Shown here in pieces: positions 30,282-32,787 of a stretch of DNA of 32,787 bases (position 1 is its first letter; every line of letters begins with the position of its first letter). The DNA comes from Clostridia bacterium. Its GTDB lineage: Bacteria; Bacillota; Clostridia; Oscillospirales; CAG-272. The notes beneath the pieces were generated by a model. The model was not told where the DNA came from. It saw nothing but the letters and a program-made list of their open reading frames with translations, and ran no database searches. The stretch spans positions 1 through 32,787 of the forward strand of contig JAFTPF010000001.1 in the NCBI GenBank assembly GCA_017463445.1, read 5' to 3'. The translations under genes were made by a program, and so were the position numbers.

Positions 30282-31859
30282 ATGACAGAAGAGGCCGCCA
30301 TGCAAAGGCTCACCGAAGAATTTCTGCCGGCATTTCTCGGATTTTCCATTCAAAAGATCGGTAATATCAAAGAGGCGGAGGAGCTGTCTCAGGAGATCGC
30401 CTATCAATGCGTGATTGCCATTCGAAAGGGAAACATCGGGGAGAATTTTGAGGCATATCTCTGGACGATTGCCCACAACACCTTCCGAAAATGGTGCATT
30501 CGCAAAGAGTGCCGCCCTGTTTCTCTGGACGATGAGTGCAACTCTCTCTCCAACATCCCTTCCTATGATCCACCAGTGGAGGAGCGGCTCATTCGGGAGG
30601 AGGAGACTGCCGCTCTGCGCAAGGCGCTCTCCCGCCTTTCACGAGATTACCGAAACGCACTGGTCTGCTATTATTATGATGAACTTTCCATAGCCGATAC
30701 CGGCAAAAAGCTGGGGCTTTCTGAGGGAATGGTTAAGTTCTATCTGCGGGCAGGCAAACAAAAGCTAAAGGAGGCTTATATCATGAAAGAAATCGGTGAA
30801 AAAAGTTTCAGACCGTCCGAATTTACGGTTTACAAGTCGTCTATCGACATTTCCAAAGTCAACGTGTGGGAAGTGTTCAAGCGGATGCTCCCCTGTCAGT
30901 TGGCGTTGGTTTGCAATAGTGCCCCCAAAACCATCAGCGATATTTCACTGGAAACGGGCGTACCTGCCCTTTACGTTGAGGAGGAGATTGATCTGCTGGT
31001 GAATGCAGGCGTGATGATCTCCCCCGTGAAGGGCAAATATCGCACCAATCTGCACATCCTGCGCAAAAATGCCGTGGCGCAGGTGAAGGAGCAGTTTGCA
31101 AAGCTCTACGAGACCTACATTCCCGTTGTACTGGAGACCTACGAGCGCACCCTGCCGAGGCTGAAGGAATGCGATGTATACAAGTTCGAAGCCACCGAGC
31201 AGCAATGGGCGTGGTTCTTTGCCGCTCTTGTCGAGGAATTCGACTACAAGGATAATTGGTTGACCGAGCAAGACTATCCGCAGATCCTCTCCTGCGGTTC
31301 CAAGGGCTTCATTTTTGCCGAGGAGGCAAAGGGATCACGCTGGGGAATGGGTGTCACTCCCGTTCGTTTGGATGAATGCACGGTACTTCCCGTGGACGTA
31401 CTTGCGTTTGGCGATTTCCATCGGCAGAGCGAGCTGTGGTGGCAGCGTCCCGAGAAGTCGCAGGCGCTCTATAACGTTTACTGCGGCAGAATCCGCGAGA
31501 AAGACGCCGAGCTGTACGCCGAGCTGATCCGAGAGGGTTATATCATTCGCAAGGACGGGCAGCTTCTCTGCAATGTAGCCGTTCACAATTCCGCCAGCCG
31601 TGCCGTGATGGAGGAGGTAAACCGCACCCTCCGCGAAGCATTACAAGAAATGTGCAAGCCCATCCGCGAGGGCATCCACCGTATCGTAAAGGCTACTATT
31701 CCTCCTCAGCTTACGGAATACGCACGCGGTTTTGCCGAAACGTGGATCTCATTCTACGCAGGGGTCTATCTGAAAGAGGCACTCTACAACGCCGGATTCC
31801 TGTCTATCCCCGAAGCGGGGGATGTAACTCCTGTGGCTTGCCGCATCGATGTGAAGTAA
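30282..31859 (+). CDS. ECF-like RNA polymerase sigma factor with long C-terminal extension
   Basis: A 525-residue protein. Residues ~15-75 form sigma region 2 (KIGNIKEAEELSQEIAYQC... FEAYLWTIAHNTFRKW) and ~115-168 region 4 with a DNA-binding HTH (LSRDYRNALVCYYYDELSIADTGKKLGLSEGMVKFYLRAGKQKLKE). An ordinary ECF sigma would end here. Instead ~350 more residues follow: a winged-helix-like part (~203-262; CNSAPKTISDISLETGVPALYVEEEIDLLVNAGV...KYRTNLHIL) and then a mixed domain with many aromatic residues (QQWAWFFAALVEEF, SELWWQRPE) that I do not recognise. No anti-sigma gene is adjacent, so the extension may do the sensing itself. AAAGGAG lies seven bases before the ATG. A cre-like box is upstream and a family B element starts 11 bases after the stop. 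Confidence 0.85.
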   Translation: MTEEAAMQRLTEEFLPAFLGFSIQKIGNIKEAEELSQEIAYQCVIAIRKGNIGENFEAYLWTIAHNTFRKWCIRKECRPVSLDDECNSLSNIPSYDPPVEERLIREEETAALRKALSRLSRDYRNALVCYYYDELSIADTGKKLGLSEGMVKFYLRAGKQKLKEAYIMKEIGEKSFRPSEFTVYKSSIDISKVNVWEVFKRMLPCQLALVCNSAPKTISDISLETGVPALYVEEEIDLLVNAGVMISPVKGKYRTNLHILRKNAVAQVKEQFAKLYETYIPVVLETYERTLPRLKECDVYKFEATEQQWAWFFAALVEEFDYKDNWLTEQDYPQILSCGSKGFIFAEEAKGSRWGMGVTPVRLDECTVLPVDVLAFGDFHRQSELWWQRPEKSQALYNVYCGRIREKDAELYAELIREGYIIRKDGQLLCNVAVHNSASRAVMEEVNRTLREALQEMCKPIREGIHRIVKATIPPQLTEYARGFAETWISFYAGVYLKEALYNAGFLSIPEAGDVTPVACRIDVK

Positions 31860-31869
31860 GCGTAATAAG

Positions 31870-31989
31870 GGGGAACTTCTTGAAAGAATGTTCCTCGTAG
31901 TTCGCCCATACGGGCGAACTACGGCAATTCGGCAAGCCGAATTGCATCACCCCTTCAAGAACTTTTTTAAGCGCGGCAAATACTTGCAG
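31870..31989 (+). repeat. Family B modular hairpin element, copy 5
   Basis: First hairpin GGAAC...GTTCC with TTCTTGAAAGAA (31871-31894), then perfect palindromes TAGTTCGCCC/GGGCGAACTA (31898-31921) and CAATTCGG/CCGAATTG (31925-31944), the box CCCCTTCAAGAACTTTTTTAA, and a decayed terminal palindrome GCAA-ATAC-TTGC (31976-31987). It follows the sigma factor stop codon. Confidence 0.8.
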
Positions 31990-32026
31990 GGCAGGGATTA
32001 TAGATAAAGCTTCCACAAAACAGCGG

Positions 32027-32093
32027 TAGCCAAGGAAGTTGAGAGGGAGAGAAGAAAACTTCGGCGTTTGAGATGGTTCCTTCTCTCCCTCTC
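32027..32093 (+). repeat. Family A hairpin element, copy 3
   Basis: TAGCCAAGGAAGTT directly abuts a 17-bp stem with one A-C mismatch (32041-32057 with 32077-32093), enclosing ACTTCGGCGTTTGAGATGG (32058-32076), identical to copy 1. Ten bases between leader and stem present in copies 1 and 2 are absent. It lies between the family B copy 5 and the LytTR promoter. Confidence 0.85.
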
Positions 32094-32186
32094 TTTTGAA
32101 AAAACGCCTTAGGAGTCGGTTCTTTCAAAAAGCCCCACATATTTCTGCATCTTACCCCCAAAAATCGACCACTCACCGAGCCCCAC

Positions 32187-32215
32187 TTTACAAAATCCAA
32201 ATCGCGTGCTATAAT
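32187..32215 (+). promoter_or_regulatory. Promoter of the LytTR gene
   Basis: TTTACA (32187-32192), 17 bases, TATAAT (32210-32215), 31 bases before the ATG at 32247. Confidence 0.85.
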
Positions 32216-32246
32216 GAGGACAAGACAGCGGGGAAGGAGGGAGAAT

Positions 32247-32705
32247 ATGAAGATCCGCATTGAAATCGCAGAGGATTCGCCCGAGGAAATCGTGATCCGA
32301 TGCCGGGAGCGCACCGAAGAGGTGAAGCGCATCGAATCGGTGGTGGAGAATCTGCTCCGAGGCGGAAGCGAGCTTGTGCTTTCCATCGGCAGCCGGGAGT
32401 ATTATATCCCAAAAAGCGAGATTCTCTTTTTCGAAACCTACGACGGCAAGGTTTGCGCCCATACGAGAGATCGGATGTACCAGACCGGCTACAAGCTCTT
32501 CGAGCTGGAGGAGCTCCTGCCCGCCTATTTCGTTCGAATCTCCAAATCGGTGATCGCAAACGTGCGGCTCATCAGCTCCCTGGGCCGAGAGCTGACCGGA
32601 AATGGTGAGATCACCTTCAAGGGCTGTGATAAAGCCACCTATTTCTCCCGCGGGTATTATAAGATTCTCAAAGATAAGATCGAAGAAGTGAGGTTTGGAA
32701 AATGA
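32247..32705 (+). CDS. LytTR-domain transcriptional regulator
   Basis: A 152-residue single-domain regulator of the small LytTR type found in Firmicutes without a receiver domain. A ~40-residue N-terminal part (RIEIAEDSPEEIVIRC, RIESVVENLL) precedes the LytTR DNA-binding domain (about 45-145): YYIPKSEILFFETYDGKVCAHT, MYQTGYKLFELEELLP, FVRISKSVIANVRLI, all family hallmarks. The start at MKIRIEI follows GGAAGGAGGGAG. The stop overlaps the next gene's ATG (ATGA), so regulator and membrane protein are made together. Such pairs often control their own operon and envelope-stress functions (family knowledge). Confidence 0.93.
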   Translation: MKIRIEIAEDSPEEIVIRCRERTEEVKRIESVVENLLRGGSELVLSIGSREYYIPKSEILFFETYDGKVCAHTRDRMYQTGYKLFELEELLPAYFVRISKSVIANVRLISSLGRELTGNGEITFKGCDKATYFSRGYYKILKDKIEEVRFGK

Positions 32706-32787
32706 AAGTCTGGAAAATTGCGATCGCTTTGTTTTGTATACTCTTTGCCGTGTTCGGCTTGCTGGAAGCCATCGGCGTGACCCCGCC
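32702..32787 (+). CDS. Membrane protein, possibly LiaF-like N-terminus (cut by window end)
   Basis: Only the first 28 residues are visible: MKVWKIAIALFCILFAVFGL and a short following segment LLEAIGVTP. This is a transmembrane helix of the kind that opens LiaF/DUF5668-type membrane proteins, which commonly follow small LytTR genes. The ATG overlaps the LytTR stop codon. The rest lies outside the window, so the family is a guess. Confidence 0.6.
   Translation, partial: MKVWKIAIALFCILFAVFGLLEAIGVTP

Overview
The window looks like a chromosomal segment of a GC-rich clostridial Firmicute, most likely an Oscillospiraceae/Ruminococcaceae-type gut bacterium. This is an inference from Firmicutes-style GGAGG ribosome sites, TTGACA-17-TATAAT promoters, lipoproteins with Ser/Thr/Ala-rich linkers, an S-layer-homology protein, polysaccharide-degrading and amino-sugar genes, and intergenic repeat families of a kind common in that group. 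There is no rRNA, tRNA, CRISPR array, prophage or complete insertion sequence.

Layout. 1-2.5 kb: an unknown membrane protein on the minus strand, then a DUF3343 gene coupled to a class V cysteine desulfurase gene that is broken by a single-base frameshift. 2.8-6.9 kb: three tandem paralogous lipoproteins ending in discoidin-like domains. They converge on a minus-strand group: lnt (apolipoprotein N-acyltransferase), an RluA-type pseudouridine synthase, murA, a DUF3810 putative zinc metallopeptidase, a second RluA-type enzyme, and ilvE (to 14.2 kb). 14.4-17.7 kb: an SLH surface protein, a lipoprotein-like polysaccharide deacetylase, and a convergent esterase. 17.8-18.5 kb: an AT-rich islet with a ribbon-helix-helix gene and a divergent XRE-type gene, followed by a 135-bp MITE-like element. 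18.6-21.4 kb: argS and yebC. 21.5-25.8 kb: an AraC-type regulator divergent from a large PA14/GH51-like arabinofuranosidase lipoprotein. 25.9-28 kb: flotillin and msrA. 28.1-30 kb: nagA-nagB. 30.3-31.9 kb: an ECF-like sigma factor with a ~350-residue C-terminal extension and a cre-like box upstream. 32.2 kb to the end: a LytTR regulator coupled to a membrane protein cut off by the window edge.

How the genes fit together. Much of the content concerns the cell envelope: lipoproteins and Lnt, MurA for peptidoglycan precursors, a NodB-type deacetylase, an SLH protein, flotillin, and a LytTR/LiaF-like pair. A second theme is carbohydrate use: arabinofuranosidase with its AraC regulator, an esterase, NagA/NagB for N-acetylglucosamine, and a possible CcpA box.

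The most unusual content is intergenic. Family A is a 17-bp hairpin with a changing but paired stem and a nearly invariant 19-nt loop, preceded by a conserved CCAAGGA box (three copies, all on the plus strand). Family B is a modular multi-hairpin element found right after stop codons in four of five copies. Two further families are MITE-like (two copies) and a short CGTAGGG-type palindrome (two copies).
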